Source of the DNA: Bacteroidota bacterium
Lineage (GTDB): Bacteria; Bacteroidota; Ignavibacteria; Kryptoniales; JAKASW01
Reading direction: 5' to 3'
Assembly (NCBI GenBank): GCA_021811615.1
Contig: JAJZNW010000046.1
Span: forward strand, 1 to 64,000
Length of the DNA: 64,000 nucleotides
Notes under the pieces: model-generated
Databases searched by the model: none
The model's input: only the letters and a program-made list of their open reading frames with translations
Told to the model about the DNA's origin: nothing
In this document: positions 63,870 to 64,000 of the stretch, in pieces
Layout of the letters: each line of letters begins with the position of its first letter
Position numbering within the stretch: the stretch's first letter is position 1
Translations under genes and position numbers: made by a program

Positions 63870-63949
63870 AACCGCGAAGCGGTGATATTATTATAGAATC
63901 CATTTCCCAGCCATTATCAAATCCCGAAGGGATGACATTATCATATGAA
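63870..63949. repeat. Two copies of a short hairpin-bearing intergenic repeat
   Basis: Two related units of about 30 bases lie at 63870-63899 and 63920-63949. Each has a 4-bp stem around GAA (CCGC-GAA-GCGG in the first, TCCC-GAA-GGGA in the second) followed by TGA(T/C)ATTAT(T/C)ATA. The stems differ but stay paired, which suggests that the hairpin is kept. The family looks like the dispersed CCCGAAGGG-type intergenic repeats I recall from FCB-group genomes. The remaining bases from 63738 to 64000 show no gene. Confidence 0.6.
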
Positions 63950-64000
63950 ATAACGGTGTCTCATGGGAAATGTCACCCGTACCGGGTTCACAGATTTTAC

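Noticed and set aside
63560-63871. 103-residue minus-strand frame at the window end
   Set aside because: It overlaps the GNAT gene and runs into the repeat region; such frames commonly arise from intergenic repeats.
1-64000. CRISPR arrays, tRNA or rRNA genes, insertion sequences, prophage
   Set aside because: No regularly spaced repeats, no tRNA-like cloverleaf with a CCA end that I could recognise, no rRNA core sequence, and no transposase or phage genes were seen.

Overview
The window is one chromosomal segment of a motile, Gram-negative (diderm) bacterium. An LptD_2-type LPS-assembly protein, a lipoprotein of the LptE type, a DUF5916 outer-membrane beta-barrel protein and menaquinone synthesis point to the FCB group, near Bacteroidota/Ignavibacteriota. 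Strong Shine-Dalgarno sites and a complete flagellar export and basal-body gene set argue against a typical Bacteroidales or Flavobacteriales genome. This placement is inference from gene families; no rRNA or tRNA gene is visible.

Region 1 (1-26621, all on the minus strand) is a flagellar supercluster. In transcription order it reads: a 44-aa membrane peptide, flgB, flgC, a small unknown, fliE, fliF, fliG, fliH, fliI, fliJ, a motE-like gene, fliK, flgD, a TIGR02530-type gene, flgE, then a hairpin terminator, then flbD, fliL, fliM, fliN, fliO, fliP, fliQ, fliR, flhB, flhA, flhF, flhG, a small two-helix membrane protein, fliA (sigma-28), two HDOD-domain genes and a GAF-histidine kinase cut by the window edge. 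The order closely follows the Bacillus fla/che operon. A near-consensus sigma-54 (-24/-12) promoter sits just upstream of the 44-aa ORF. The second gene after fliA fuses an HDOD domain to a sigma-70 region-4-like domain.

Region 2 (27305-40665, plus strand) is a chemotaxis operon: a periplasmic half-size ABC_sub_bind protein, a transmembrane chemoreceptor, cheW, a possible chemoreceptor remnant, a PAS chemoreceptor, fapA/DUF342, a HEAT-repeat protein, cheR, two CheY-type regulators, a CheZ-like phosphatase, cheA and cheB.

Region 3 (40732-45124) holds a short DksA/TraR-type zinc-finger gene, a DUF5916 outer-membrane protein and a NiCoT nickel/cobalt transporter.

Region 4 (45272-56623, minus strand) runs miaB, a SPOR protein, an MBL-fold hydrolase, a sigma-54 activator lacking a receiver domain, lptE, a membrane glycosyltransferase with its own terminator, then a TPR protein, menG/ubiE, a PAS histidine kinase and an NtrC-type regulator. 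The two sigma-54 activators fit the sigma-54 promoter found before the flagellar operon, although which one acts there is unknown.

Region 5 (56878-63737, plus strand) is housekeeping and envelope: ddl, an FtsB/DivIC-like gene, rarA, a ROK-family sugar kinase, lptD and a GNAT acetyltransferase. The window ends in two copies of a short hairpin-bearing repeat. No CRISPR array, insertion sequence or prophage was recognised. Flagellin, hook-associated proteins, the distal rod gene flgG, P/L-ring genes, motA/motB, flgM and rpoN are not in the window.
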